A stretch of 33,942 bases of DNA from Chloroflexota bacterium (GTDB lineage: Bacteria > Chloroflexota > Dehalococcoidia > Lucifugimonadales > Lucifugimonadaceae): positions 1 to 33,942 of the forward strand of contig JABMNN010000062.1 of NCBI GenBank assembly GCA_013204545.1, given 5' to 3'. The notes under the pieces are model-generated. The model was not told the origin of the DNA. It did no database searches and saw nothing but the letters and a program-made list of their open reading frames with translations. A program made the position numbers and the translations under genes. Shown in pieces: positions 1 to 8,325 of the stretch. Numbering within the stretch: the stretch's first letter is position 1; each line of letters starts with the position of its first letter.

Positions 1-595
1 CGGCCTTCGGGAAGATGCCTCCTCCGACTCGAGCGAAAAGTGCGATTGATGATGCTCCGAAACCGAAACCGGCAATCACGTTAGGATTGCCGAAGATGAG
101 CCAGAGCACCGAAACTCCAATGATGCCGATTCCGACAACGGTTAATCCCATCACTGCACCGGTGCTGAATGCAACCTGAAGAGCTTTGTTGAGGCCAGTC
201 TGAGCGGCGGTTGCAGTTCGGGTGTTACCGCGAACTGCAATGTTCATGCCGATAAAGCCGGCGAGGGCAGAACCGATAGCACCAAAGATGTAGGCGATAG
301 CTGTCCACGGTCCGTCAGACGTGACCGCTCCACCGTGAGTAAGAGAGGTGATCTTGGCGTTGTCGAGAATGTTGTAGTCGATGAACAATGCAAGGATTAC
401 AAAAATGACTACGACGAACACCGCAAGAATTGAATATTCCTTACGAATAAACGCCGAAGATCCTTCCCGAATGAGATCACCGATCGCCCGCACTTCATCA
501 TTTCCCTGAGAGTGCTTCAGCACCCGCATGGCGAGTAGGGCAGCCGCTAATAGGCCAATCCCTCCTGCTGCAATTGCAAGGTAGATCGCTTCCAT
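1..595 (-). CDS. hppA: Membrane-bound ion-translocating pyrophosphatase, N-terminal part (runs off left edge)
   Basis: The enzyme couples hydrolysis of inorganic pyrophosphate to H+ (or Na+) export across the cytoplasmic membrane. About 198 codons are visible, beginning with ATG at 595. Several hydrophobic segments can be seen: the N-terminal helix after MEAIYLAIAAGG, a helix near residues 50-65, and others near 100 and 150. The conserved stretch GFGFGASSIALFARVGGGIF lies close to the window edge; in this family it leads into the pyrophosphate-binding loop, which falls outside the window. A GGAG ribosome site at 604-607 lies 8 nt before the start. The K+-dependence residue and the catalytic Asp-rich motifs are not in the window, so the ion specificity cannot be told. 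A structured leader precedes the gene (620-678). Confidence 0.95.
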   Translation of the reverse strand, partial: MEAIYLAIAAGGIGLLAAALLAMRVLKHSQGNDEVRAIGDLIREGSSAFIRKEYSILAVFVVVIFVILALFIDYNILDNAKITSLTHGGAVTSDGPWTAIAYIFGAIGSALAGFIGMNIAVRGNTRTATAAQTGLNKALQVAFSTGAVMGLTVVGIGIIGVSVLWLIFGNPNVIAGFGFGASSIALFARVGGGIFPKA

Positions 596-612
596 TAAAA
601 TATCTCCGCAAG

Positions 613-678
613 AAAAAACGTTCCAACTATCGCTACGTTTTGTAGCGTCGCCGGAAGGTACGTATTGAAAGTTGGAAC
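613..678 (-). promoter_or_regulatory. Structured leader or attenuator-like element before hppA
   Basis: Read on the minus strand, GTTCCAACT (678-670) pairs perfectly with AGTTGGAAC (628-620), and a second perfect hairpin CGCTAC/GTAGCG (647-642 with 636-631, 5-nt loop) lies inside it. The outer stem is followed after one base by six T residues (618-613), giving the form of an intrinsic terminator only a few bases before the GGAG ribosome site at 607-604. TACGT in the linker could instead pair with ACGTA of the inner hairpin, so a switch is possible. I see the pairing directly; a regulatory role, and any ligand, are inferred. It matches no riboswitch family I can name with confidence. Confidence 0.5.
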
Positions 679-1192
679 ATCAGAAAACCTATCATTTCCG
701 TGGTTCGAACACGATTCAGTTTCGTCCAACTTTAAGTTGACCAAAGAACGCTAGCATTGGCGTAATTTGCAGTCAACGAATGCGGTGACAGATTGTGGTG
801 CTGGAATCACTTCTACGAAATAGGCTCCAGGGTATGTCAAGTGTGCTCGGTCAATACTTGAGTCTATCTCACTCAATCCTGATCCCGAGGTGAATAACGC
901 ATAACAGATCATGTGAGGATAGAGGCATAGTTGCTGGTAAACGCTTGATCATGAGTTTGAGGCTGCGTCGCTTGTTCGGCATTTCTCATGGCGCTGTGCT
1001 AATCGGGATGTCCAAACCACTGGTGTAGAAAAAATCTGGTGGTTTGAGTTGTGACACCAATTTCGAAAATTACGGCGGTCATCGGCTATATTTTGATCAA
1101 ATAACGATTATGTACGACGATTAGAATATGTAATTGAGCTGTTATTGGAATTTGACAACAAACTAGAGTTTCCTAAATTTCGACTTAGGTAT

Positions 1193-1225
1193 TTTGTCTC
1201 TCGAAACTCATACATTCGAGACAAA
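1193..1225. repeat. Imperfect inverted repeat (11 bp with a 2-nt bulge)
   Basis: TTTGTCTCTCGAA (1193-1205) pairs with TTCGAGACAAA (1215-1225), leaving two bases bulged in the left arm and a 9-nt loop. No T-run follows on either strand, so it is not an obvious terminator. It sits roughly 220 bases before the cyclase gene and could be an operator or chance. Confidence 0.35.
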
Positions 1226-1442
1226 GTTGATACTTTGATTGTAAAAACACTAGTTTGCGTCACGAGTATTGCAAGAACACTCGACTATACTAATCTTAGG
1301 TATATAACATAAAGATACTAATGAAAACGACTTCCTTTAAGACTCGTCACCGTGAACAATAGTTGTACGCATGTCACGCTGATGTCCTATACGCTTCATT
1401 CAAAATCGTCGACACCGTAGTGAACACTGGAGCAATTTCCAT

Positions 1443-2387
1443 ATGACCGTTAATTGGCCTTCACAGGATGATCTACTTAATTGGTTAAATTCGGACCTTA
1501 ACAATTGGGGTCGATGGGGCAAAGACGATCAAAAAGGTACCCTGAACCATCTTTCCAGCGAGAAAACTCTCCATGCTCTCCGACTGGTGTCAGAAGGGGT
1601 AATTGTGAGCTGTTCCCGACCCGTGGAATTCACTGCATCGGTCGACGTGCCACGGCCACCTCAACACTTCATGGTTTCCGCAGGCGACACGTACAGAAAA
1701 GGCGAAACTGGTGATCGTCAGGTGGCGATGGATTACTTCGGAATGATCTTCCACGGTCACACGGTCACTCACATCGATAGCCTTGCTCACTTCTTTTGGG
1801 ATGGTCAAACATACAACGGACGTCCGTCTAATGTGGTATCGACCGCATTGGGGGCGACCGAATTCGACGTAATGGCCGCATCAGGTGGAATAGTCACTAA
1901 AGGTGTTCTTGTGGATGCTCCTCTGCTGAGAGAAGTCGACCATATAGAGCGAGGTGATGGTGTTGGCGTTGCCGATATCGAAGCGGCTGAACGAGAACAC
2001 GGTGTAAAAGTTGAACAGGGCGACGTTTTGCTATTACGAACGGGTCAATTGGGGCGTCGTGAGATCACAGGTCCCATCGATGTAAATGTCGGAGGATCTT
2101 CGGGGCCTTCTCCAGATATTCTCCCGTTTCTGCACGCGCGAGGGGTGGCTGTGATGGGATCTGACACAGGAAACGATATCAGCCCCAACCCATACGAACG
2201 GTTCTCAAACCCAGTTCATCAAGTTGGAATAGTTGGTTTGGGGATGTGGATACTCGATAACGCGTGGCTCGATGATCTTGCATTAGAGTGCAAAAAGCGT
2301 GGTAAATGGGAATTCCTGATCTCAATTCTGCCGTTGAAAATGCCCACCGTAACCGGTTCACCAGTTAACCCTGTGGCGATTTTTTAG
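1443..2387 (+). CDS. Cyclase-family metal-dependent hydrolase (kynurenine-formamidase-like fold)
   Basis: The protein has 314 residues and belongs to the putative cyclase family, whose members hydrolyse amides, esters or lactones with a divalent metal (kynurenine formamidase, isatin hydrolase and related enzymes). The metal-binding signature HxHTxxHxDxxxH is seen as H104, H106, H110, D112 and H116. The length fits the longer subfamily rather than the shorter (about 210 residue) KynB type. No signal peptide is evident, so it is probably cytosolic. The start is ATG at 1443, with a weak GGAG about 11 nt upstream. It stands alone on the plus strand. The substrate cannot be told from sequence; in marine Chloroflexota such genes are usually catabolic, which is inference. 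Confidence 0.88.
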   Translation: MTVNWPSQDDLLNWLNSDLNNWGRWGKDDQKGTLNHLSSEKTLHALRLVSEGVIVSCSRPVEFTASVDVPRPPQHFMVSAGDTYRKGETGDRQVAMDYFGMIFHGHTVTHIDSLAHFFWDGQTYNGRPSNVVSTALGATEFDVMAASGGIVTKGVLVDAPLLREVDHIERGDGVGVADIEAAEREHGVKVEQGDVLLLRTGQLGRREITGPIDVNVGGSSGPSPDILPFLHARGVAVMGSDTGNDISPNPYERFSNPVHQVGIVGLGMWILDNAWLDDLALECKKRGKWEFLISILPLKMPTVTGSPVNPVAIF

Positions 2388-2442
2388 AGCGAAACACAAA
2401 GCTGTAACGAATACAGTCGAGTTTACTCATAATGTGTGTACT

Positions 2443-2874
2443 CTAAAGTTCAATCGCATTTTGGACATGAGCGATGTGCTGTACATGCCCTGACTTTGTC
2501 ATTTCAATGCTTAACAAATCTATCCGCCAGTCAACGTTGGTCGATTCAGTTTGTTCCAAATAACGCTGGGCTGCTGCCTGAAGACGGATAGCCTTTCTTT
2601 TCGTGATCTGTTCGATCCCTAAGCCGAATTCTTTGTTAGTTCTAGTTTTGACCTCAATAAAAACCAAAGTGGCTCCGAGTTTGGCGATGATGTCGATTTC
2701 ACCCTCGCGCGTCCGAAAGTTTGTTTGTAGGATTTTGTAATCTAGATGTTCGGAGATAAACATTCGTGCGGCCGCTTCCCCAGCTCTGTCTATTCCGGGA
2801 GGTAAATTCAATTTTCCGCGGTATGAACTCAAGTTTCGTAGAGACCTAAAGGCGAAAAAACAAACGTGAATCAC
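2443..2874 (-). CDS. yraN: YraN/UPF0102 family putative endonuclease-fold protein
   Basis: The protein has 143 residues with the UPF0102 pattern: GEAAA near residue 32, then REGEIDIIA (E59, D61) and VFIEVKTR (E74, K76), which together form a restriction-endonuclease-like D/ExK core. The biological role is unsettled; the family has been linked to Holliday-junction-like DNA processing and, in some bacteria, to cell separation. The reading frame begins with GTG at 2874 overlapping the rnhB stop (GTGA, 4 nt), which suggests translational coupling. The first 25 or so residues are not conserved in the family, so an internal start is possible. The rnhB-yraN pairing is common in bacteria and supports the call. 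Confidence 0.85.
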   Translation of the reverse strand: MIHVCFFAFRSLRNLSSYRGKLNLPPGIDRAGEAAARMFISEHLDYKILQTNFRTREGEIDIIAKLGATLVFIEVKTRTNKEFGLGIEQITKRKAIRLQAAAQRYLEQTESTNVDWRIDLLSIEMTKSGHVQHIAHVQNAIEL

Positions 2875-3536
2875 ACACAGGGGAGTTTAACTAGCTTGCT
2901 TAGCAGAACAGCCTTGACGGGCTTGAAGCTACGTCTGTGGATCGGAGAAGCACCTAATCTTTTTAGAGCCGACAGATGAAATGCCGTTCCATATCCCTTA
3001 TGCGCAGCAAATCCGTAACCGGGAAATTCCGAATCGAAAACATCCACCATCTGTCGATCCCTAGTCACTTTAGCAATAATTGAAGCCGCAGCAACACTTT
3101 GGCTTCGAGAGTCAGCTTTGATAATAGAAGTTTGTGGGATTTGCACTCCACCCAACACTATGGCGTCGATAAGCAGGTAATCTGGTCGAATATCCAGTTC
3201 GGCAATAGCACGCGACATAGCCTGCCTAGTCGCAGGGACGATCCCTATGGCGTCGATCTCATCAGCTGTGCAGGCTCCAACTCCATAGCTCAGACACCAG
3301 TTGACCAACCATGTGAATGCTCGTTGTCGCTGAGCAGCTGAAAGTAGCTTGCTGTCGTTTATGATCGATTTGTAGTTTGCCGGAACCGGTCCAGGAAGAA
3401 TGGCGGCGGCGGCAACAACCGGCCCTGCCAACGTGCCTCGACCCACTTCATCTACCCCGGCCACCAAAATACGTGATCCGTTTGCAATTACGGTTTCTAT
3501 CGAAAAATCAGGAAGGGTCTTTGCGGCCTTCAGCAA
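2871..3536 (-). CDS. rnhB: Ribonuclease HII
   Basis: This enzyme cuts RNA in RNA-DNA hybrids and removes single ribonucleotides misincorporated into DNA. The 221-residue protein carries the acidic catalytic set of the family: D29-E30 in GVDEVGRGTLAGPV, D124 in LLIDA, and D142 in KADSRS followed by AASIIAKVTRDR. Translation starts with TTG at 3536; a GGAG at 3544-3547 spaced 7 nt away supports that unusual start. The stop overlaps the yraN start by 4 nt. It lies 96 bases downstream of mnmA on the same strand and may share its transcript. Confidence 0.95.
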   Translation of the reverse strand: MLKAAKTLPDFSIETVIANGSRILVAGVDEVGRGTLAGPVVAAAAILPGPVPANYKSIINDSKLLSAAQRQRAFTWLVNWCLSYGVGACTADEIDAIGIVPATRQAMSRAIAELDIRPDYLLIDAIVLGGVQIPQTSIIKADSRSQSVAAASIIAKVTRDRQMVDVFDSEFPGYGFAAHKGYGTAFHLSALKRLGASPIHRRSFKPVKAVLLSKLVKLPCV

Positions 3537-3632
3537 AAGCGTACTCCACGTAGGTTGCTGATATGAGCTCCGGTCTTAATACACAAGCCAAGCGTCCCCT
3601 AAGTTCAGAACATACCGCTTACATCAGGGGAA

Positions 3633-4778
3633 TTAGACAGTGATGGTAGAAGACTCTTCAGAGATCGGAGTTGCCAAGTTGGGAAGCGAGGTCTCGATAA
3701 GTCCGCCACCGATCACAACGTCATCCTGATAGAAAACAACAGCCTGTCCCGGTGTGATCGCCCTGACTGGCTGCTCAAACTCAATTTCGGCTCCGCTAGA
3801 TAAGGCCCGGATTTTCGCAGACGTATTCTTGCCATTGTAACGAATACGCGCCTCTGCATGGATTGGCTCGACTGGGGCAGATCCTGAAATCCAATTAACC
3901 CCGGAAGCGTAAAGCCGAGTCTTCATCAAATTTTCAGCGGGTCCGATCGTAACCTGACCTGACTCAGCGTTGATATTGGTTACGTACATCGGACGTGGCG
4001 TGCTATTGAGAATCGGAATCCCCTTGCGCTGACCGATAGTGAATCCGTGTATGCCCTCGTGAACGCCGAGAACCTTGCCATCCGCATCAATGATGTCTCC
4101 ATGCACTTTTGTTTTGAGGCGCGGTTCGATGAAACGGTTGTAATCGCCGTCAGGGATGAAACAGATGTCTTGAGAATCGGGCTTGTCAGCGATAGAAAGA
4201 CCGAGTTCCCGAGCAACCTCCCTAATCTGATCCTTCGAGTAATCACCGATTGGAAGAGCTAATTTGGAGAGTTGTTGCTGATTTAGTGTGTAGAGAACGT
4301 AAGACTGATCCTTTTGTGGGTCAGTTCCAGCCAACAAACTGTACTGGCCGTTTCGTTCTTTAATCCGCGCGTAATGACCTGTAGCCACAACATCGGCGTC
4401 CATGAGTTCGGCGCGCCGAATTAGGAAATCGAATTTTAAGCGATCGTTGCAGGCCAAACAGGGATGTGGAGTTCGTCCTCGTTCATACTCACCCACAAAG
4501 TAATCAATAACATGCTTCTGGAATTCTTCTTCGAAGTTAAGGAAGTAATGCTTAGCACCAATTTTCCGGCAGACAGCACGGGCATCTTCGACGTCTTCCA
4601 ATGAACAACACGACTTGTTGAGTCGAGCGACTTTTTCATTTGGTGCGTTGAAAAGCCGCATGGTTACACCGACGACATCGTAGCCGTCTTGGGCGAGTAA
4701 TGCAGCGGCTACTGATGAATCTACCCCACCACTCATTGCAACCACAGCACGTTTTTTCTTGTATTGAACTTGCGCCAT
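3633..4778 (-). CDS. mnmA: tRNA-specific 2-thiouridylase MnmA
   Basis: MnmA adds the 2-thio group to U34 of the tRNAs for Lys, Glu and Gln, using ATP and sulfur relayed from cysteine desulfurase. The 381-residue protein has the PP-loop motif SGGVDSS at 16-22, the nucleophile-bearing PHPCLACN (C107, C110) and the persulfide Cys C206 in DSQDICFIPDGDY. The C-terminal beta-barrel with TIGQRKGI and the VRAITPGQAVVFY signature is present, so the gene is complete. A tRNA-Lys gene lies elsewhere in this window, but it carries CTT rather than the TTT anticodon that MnmA modifies. The gene diverges from rsfS across 107 bases. Confidence 0.97.
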   Translation of the reverse strand: MAQVQYKKKRAVVAMSGGVDSSVAAALLAQDGYDVVGVTMRLFNAPNEKVARLNKSCCSLEDVEDARAVCRKIGAKHYFLNFEEEFQKHVIDYFVGEYERGRTPHPCLACNDRLKFDFLIRRAELMDADVVATGHYARIKERNGQYSLLAGTDPQKDQSYVLYTLNQQQLSKLALPIGDYSKDQIREVARELGLSIADKPDSQDICFIPDGDYNRFIEPRLKTKVHGDIIDADGKVLGVHEGIHGFTIGQRKGIPILNSTPRPMYVTNINAESGQVTIGPAENLMKTRLYASGVNWISGSAPVEPIHAEARIRYNGKNTSAKIRALSSGAEIEFEQPVRAITPGQAVVFYQDDVVIGGGLIETSLPNLATPISEESSTITV

Positions 4779-4871
4779 AAATTCAGATTACCAAATCTTC
4801 GTTAGTTAACTGCTATCAAGCGTTAGTAGAATTGTTCAGAATTGGTTAACAGGAACCACGTTGATTGCGAC

Positions 4872-4877
4872 TATAAT
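4872..4877 (+). promoter_or_regulatory. TATAAT -10 box of rsfS, implying a leaderless mRNA
   Basis: A perfect TATAAT ends 8 bases before the rsfS ATG. With normal spacing, transcription would begin at or next to the start codon, and no Shine-Dalgarno sequence is visible upstream. The -35 is poor: TTAACA at 4846-4851 would leave a 20-bp spacer. The box is seen directly; promoter use is inferred. Confidence 0.5.
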
Positions 4878-4885
4878 TTATAGCG

Positions 4886-5260
4886 ATGGACGATATAACA
4901 AAAACAATACACATCGCTACTAATGAAGAAATCGCTCGTGCGGCGGTGGATGAAGCATCGGAGAAACTCGGCTCTGACATCGTTCTCCTCGACACTAAAG
5001 GGATCTGCAGTTTTGCTGATTATTTTGTGATTGTTAGTGGAGAGACAGATCGCCATCTCGAATCGATGGCTGAAGACATTAGCCGACGTTCACGTAAGAT
5101 GGGCGTTCACACGACTCACCGTGAAGGATCAGGCGGAGGAGGGTGGTTATTGATCGATTTTACCGGCGTCGTAGTCCACCTGTTCACCCGGGAACAGCGT
5201 GACCGCTATGGACTCGAACAGTTGTGGTCACGAGCTACTGAAATCGTCAGAGTTCAATAG
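4886..5260 (+). CDS. rsfS: Ribosomal silencing factor RsfS
   Basis: RsfS binds ribosomal protein L14 (uL14) on the 50S subunit and blocks joining with the 30S subunit when nutrients are short. The 124-residue protein shows the family core: DIVLLDTKGICSFADYFVIVSGETDRHLESMAEDI followed by the GSGGGGWLLIDFTGVVVHLFTREQRDRYGLEQLW segment (the latter is normally E-G-x-x-x-x-x-W-x-L-x-D). The length is typical. The start is ATG at 4886 without a Shine-Dalgarno site; the strong -10 box just upstream suggests leaderless translation. No nadD is adjacent, although the two are linked in many genomes. Confidence 0.93.
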   Translation: MDDITKTIHIATNEEIARAAVDEASEKLGSDIVLLDTKGICSFADYFVIVSGETDRHLESMAEDISRRSRKMGVHTTHREGSGGGGWLLIDFTGVVVHLFTREQRDRYGLEQLWSRATEIVRVQ

Positions 5261-5351
5261 ATGTTACGATCCAGTGAAATGTCCCGAGCTTCAATCTTCG
5301 GGTTCATAACCTAGATCGCACCGAAGCTTCGAAGGTACCTGCTGGACTTAT

Positions 5352-5380
5352 GCACTAGAGCAGATGAATCTGCCCTGTGC
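5352..5380. terminator. Hairpin between the convergent rsfS and ndk genes
   Basis: GCAGA (5360-5364) pairs with TCTGC (5369-5373) around a TGAA loop, and GCAC (5352-5355) with GTGC (5377-5380) can extend it across an internal loop. There is no clear T-run on either strand, so this is a weak, possibly bidirectional terminator. A second small hairpin (CCCGA/TCGGG, 5283-5302) lies closer to rsfS. Confidence 0.3.
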
Positions 5381-5394
5381 TAAAAATGCCCTGT

Positions 5395-5850
5395 TTACTC
5401 TACGATCCATGGCTGGGTAGCTCGGTCGTAGGAAATTAGCTCAGAGTCGTTGAAGAACAGAGCGACTTCACGTGCAGCGTCATCAGCATTCGCCGAGCCG
5501 TGAATCAGATTTCGTCCCATGTCGACACCGAAATCACCGCGGATTGTTCCAGGCGCAGAATCAGCAGGATTAGTTGCTCCCATAATCTTCCGAGTAGTTG
5601 AAATCGCGCTTGGACCTTCGAGGCAGATCGCCACAACAGGGGAAGATGTTATGAACCCTACGAGCCCAGCATAGAAGGGTTTGCCTTTGTGCTCGCCGTA
5701 GTGAGTGCCGGCCAGTTCATCTGAAATTTGCATCAACTTCAATCCGATGATCTGCATACCTGTGCGCTCAAGGCGGCTAATAATTTCACCTGCAAGTCCG
5801 CGTTGTACACCGTCAGGTTTTACCAGTACGAGTGTTCGTTCCGTTGTCAT
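5395..5850 (-). CDS. ndk: Nucleoside diphosphate kinase
   Basis: The enzyme balances nucleoside triphosphate pools by passing the gamma-phosphate through a phospho-histidine. From the ATG at 5850 the protein has 151 residues. TLVLVKPDGVQRG gives the N-terminal signature and NLIHGSANADDA carries the active-site His (H117), though the usual HGSDS is HGSAN here. I prefer ATG at 5850 over the in-frame TTG at 5862 because GGGAG at 5856-5860 sits 5 nt before the ATG and the family normally begins a few residues before the beta1 strand. It follows tsaB by 88 bases on the same strand. Confidence 0.95.
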   Translation of the reverse strand: MTTERTLVLVKPDGVQRGLAGEIISRLERTGMQIIGLKLMQISDELAGTHYGEHKGKPFYAGLVGFITSSPVVAICLEGPSAISTTRKIMGATNPADSAPGTIRGDFGVDMGRNLIHGSANADDAAREVALFFNDSELISYDRATQPWIVE

Positions 5851-5938
5851 TTCATCTCCCAAGAGTAATTACAGGAATTGTGTCTATTGATTGTGTCGTG
5901 AAAATCCTAGACTTGTACGTGGAATGAACCCAAATTCG

Positions 5939-6604
5939 CTACTTTGCTGGATTCGGTTCGGTAATTGAAGGAGGTCGGGCATAGATTGGACGCAACTCTT
6001 TGTATGGTGTCGAGTGCCCTGCATCGAATTTGACTTGGGCGATGTCAAGAACGGAGTTTGGGTCTCGTGTTGGGGTTGTTTGATCACGAAAATGAGATTT
6101 GTCGACAATGCTAGCCATCAATGCGTATGCCTCACCGCAAAGAATGGAGTTAGGTTCTATTTGTAAAGCCAGTTTGTCTGGTGTGAGTACGCCGGTCGAA
6201 GGACATACATCTATAAAATGACGTGTCCACGACACCTCATTACGCCCAGCTGGGAGCAATGTATAAACGGGATACTCTGAACTTAAGAGACTAGAAAAAG
6301 GATGTAACTCAATGTCGTGAGTCGGTAGTCCAATAATAGGGAGGTGATTGGCTACTGCAAGGCCAAGCGCCACGCTAATACCAACTCTGACTGCACTGAA
6401 CCCACCAGGACCGAGTGCAACAGCAATATGGGTCACGTCTTTTGCCGTAAGCGATAGTTCGGCAAGCGAGTCAACGACTGCTGGCATGAGTTCACGACCG
6501 TGATTATGATCCGAACGCCAACTCCGCGTTGCTCGATTGCCAGTGATATCCATCGCACCGACCCCGGCGAATCGAGTCGAAGTGTCGATTGATATTAGGA
6601 TCAA
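5939..6604 (-). CDS. tsaB: tRNA threonylcarbamoyladenosine biosynthesis protein TsaB
   Basis: TsaB is the non-catalytic partner of TsaD; together with TsaE they place t6A at position 37 of ANN-decoding tRNAs. The 221-residue protein opens with the ASKHA-type ILISIDTSTR strand and carries ALGPGGFSAVRVGISVALGLA, a variant of the family GPGSFTGLRIG motif. The start is TTG at 6604, overlapping the tsaE stop (TTGA, 4 nt), and the conserved N-terminal strand begins right there, which favours this start. Order thiL-tsaE-tsaB with overlaps indicates one translationally coupled operon. tsaD is not in the window. Confidence 0.93.
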   Translation of the reverse strand: MILISIDTSTRFAGVGAMDITGNRATRSWRSDHNHGRELMPAVVDSLAELSLTAKDVTHIAVALGPGGFSAVRVGISVALGLAVANHLPIIGLPTHDIELHPFSSLLSSEYPVYTLLPAGRNEVSWTRHFIDVCPSTGVLTPDKLALQIEPNSILCGEAYALMASIVDKSHFRDQTTPTRDPNSVLDIAQVKFDAGHSTPYKELRPIYARPPSITEPNPAK

Positions 6605-7167
6605 TTTTCCGATTTACCTGATTGTTCGCGTTTCGATGGGTAATTCAATCCGACAGCCGCGTCTAACGCTTCATATACAGCCGCCGAACGGCTTAGCAGA
6701 CCAGCAGAACGTGGGCCCGTCGGAGTGAACGTAATGAGTCGTTGTTCATCATGATCACCGTTATCTAGTTTCAGGAACAAAACGTCCTCTGGCAATGCAT
6801 TTGCCCCGACTTCCGGCCACTCAATTACTAGGGCGCCGTCAGGCAACCGTTCTTCCAAAGCTAGCTCTTCAACTTCGTCCTCTGAAGTGAGCCGGTATAG
6901 ATCACAGTGGCTGAGGTGAATTCGTCCCGGATACTCATTGACGATCACGAATGTAGGACTTCGTGCCGCTATCGGACTCTCAATTGCGTCGGCCATTCCG
7001 TGAACGAGACGGGTTTTTCCTGCGCCAAGGTCGCCTGAAAGTAACACTGTGTCGCCAATCCGCAGTGCATGCCCGATCGATTTGCCGATTCTGACAGTAT
7101 CTTCCTCCGAGTCGGAAACCAGTAGGAGTGCTGGGCTAGGCGCACCAGTTAGGGTGACATCAGCCAT
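6601..7167 (-). CDS. tsaE: tRNA threonylcarbamoyladenosine biosynthesis ATPase TsaE
   Basis: TsaE is the small P-loop ATPase that resets the TsaB-TsaD complex during t6A synthesis. The Walker A GDLGAGKT is at residues 45-52, followed by SPTFVIVNEY and the HCDLYRL motif, with VIEWPE near residue 115. The 188 residues exceed the usual 150 or so; the excess is a C-terminal tail that I do not recognise. The ATG at 7167 overlaps the thiL stop by 8 nt, and the stop overlaps the tsaB start. Confidence 0.94.
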   Translation of the reverse strand: MADVTLTGAPSPALLLVSDSEEDTVRIGKSIGHALRIGDTVLLSGDLGAGKTRLVHGMADAIESPIAARSPTFVIVNEYPGRIHLSHCDLYRLTSEDEVEELALEERLPDGALVIEWPEVGANALPEDVLFLKLDNGDHDEQRLITFTPTGPRSAGLLSRSAAVYEALDAAVGLNYPSKREQSGKSEN

Positions 7168-8185
7168 TTAGATGATCCCAACCTTTACGGATAGGTTCGT
7201 GCAAATTGCCCTTCTCATCGACCACAATTACTTGTGCACCAGTCGACCCGTCACCTGTGACTCGTCCGACGACACTAAACTCGACTTTCTTAGCTGTTAG
7301 ATTTTCTACAACTGATTCTGGAGCGGTGAATGCAAGTTCGTAGTCCTCGCCTCCGCTGAGTGCGAGTGTAATTGATCTAGCGCCGAACAAGAGCATCATC
7401 TCATCAACAATTGGAATGTTGGCCATGTTAACCGTTATCTCCACGTTGCTGAGCTTCGCAATTTTTTCGAGATCGCCCACGAGACCGTCGCTAATGTCCA
7501 TGCCGCAACGAACACCAAATGCAACGAGTTTATTGCCGACCTCGATTCGTGGAACTGGACGAAAGTGTCGGTCGATGAGAATTTCCCCACTAGGGTTGGT
7601 TTCACCGCTGAGTAGAACCTCGAGTCCACCTGCTGAACCACCCAGAGGACCTGTTACACAAACTAAATCGTCTAGCTTCGCTTCACTTCGTAAGAGACAT
7701 ATTGGTACACCTGATGCATTGATTGACGGGTGACCGGTCAACGCCATGTTTACGAACATGATTGGCGACGACACGACATCTCCCCCAACAATCTGACCGC
7801 CGAACAGTTCAAAAGCCTCATTCATGCCAGAGTACAACTCCGCAAAGGTGTCGGCCGAAGCAGCCGGAGGAACACCTAGGGTTACGAGCGCACTGTCAGG
7901 AATTCCGCCCATCGCTGCGATATCGCTAAGATTGGAGACAGCGCACTTCCACCCAATGTCGTGCCAACGCTCATCGATCGATCGAAAATGGACTCCGTCG
8001 ACCATCGCGTCCGTGGTAAGTAGAGTCTGCCCGAAAGGTGTCGATACAACCGCAGCATCATCGCCGATTCCGATGAGAATCGACTCGGAATTTTCAACAT
8101 TAGACGATGCGCCAACTTCGGCAAGCCGAGCAATAAGCTCAAACTCGGTCATGTGATCGCTGTGTTTGTTCTTAGAAGAATCCAT
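7160..8185 (-). CDS. thiL: Thiamine-monophosphate kinase
   Basis: ThiL phosphorylates thiamine monophosphate to the cofactor thiamine diphosphate. The 341-residue protein has the PurM/SelD superfamily fold with the ThiL markers MTEFELIARL at the N-terminus, GIGDDAAVV, LLTTDAMVDGVHF, SNLSDIAAMGG, GGDVVSS and GMDISDGLVGDL. The ATG at 8185 lacks a Shine-Dalgarno; a TATAAT (8202-8197, minus) ends 11 bases before it, so the mRNA may be nearly leaderless. An in-frame ATG 11 codons later (MTEFELI) is an equally natural start by family comparison. First gene of the thiL-tsaE-tsaB set. Confidence 0.95.
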   Translation of the reverse strand: MDSSKNKHSDHMTEFELIARLAEVGASSNVENSESILIGIGDDAAVVSTPFGQTLLTTDAMVDGVHFRSIDERWHDIGWKCAVSNLSDIAAMGGIPDSALVTLGVPPAASADTFAELYSGMNEAFELFGGQIVGGDVVSSPIMFVNMALTGHPSINASGVPICLLRSEAKLDDLVCVTGPLGGSAGGLEVLLSGETNPSGEILIDRHFRPVPRIEVGNKLVAFGVRCGMDISDGLVGDLEKIAKLSNVEITVNMANIPIVDEMMLLFGARSITLALSGGEDYELAFTAPESVVENLTAKKVEFSVVGRVTGDGSTGAQVIVVDEKGNLHEPIRKGWDHLNG

Positions 8186-8325
8186 ACTGGATCCAATTAT
8201 ATTGGGAATACTGCCTTTTCTTCAGCAATATGGCCTCAATCACCCAAAAACAGTTTTGATTGCCGCCTATAATTTGTCTTGAATCGGAAATCTAGTGCGA
8301 TTAATCAATTACTAAGGAGACGTTC

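Larger units (their letters stand above)
596..1442. other. Long intergenic region between hppA and the cyclase gene
   Basis: About 850 bases with no convincing gene on either strand; stop codons are frequent in all frames and the composition is AT-rich from about 1050 onward. It lies between divergent genes, so it should hold promoters for both. The only structures I can support are the hppA leader (613-678) and an imperfect inverted repeat at 1193-1225. I see no clear sigma-70 promoter pair. Confidence 0.6.

Noticed and set aside
7160-8185. SelD (selenophosphate synthetase) instead of ThiL
   Set aside because: The fold is shared, but the Sec/Cys-containing N-terminal SelD motif is absent and the ThiL markers (TTDAMVDGVHF, SNLSDIAAMGG) are present, so it does not supply the Sec pathway.
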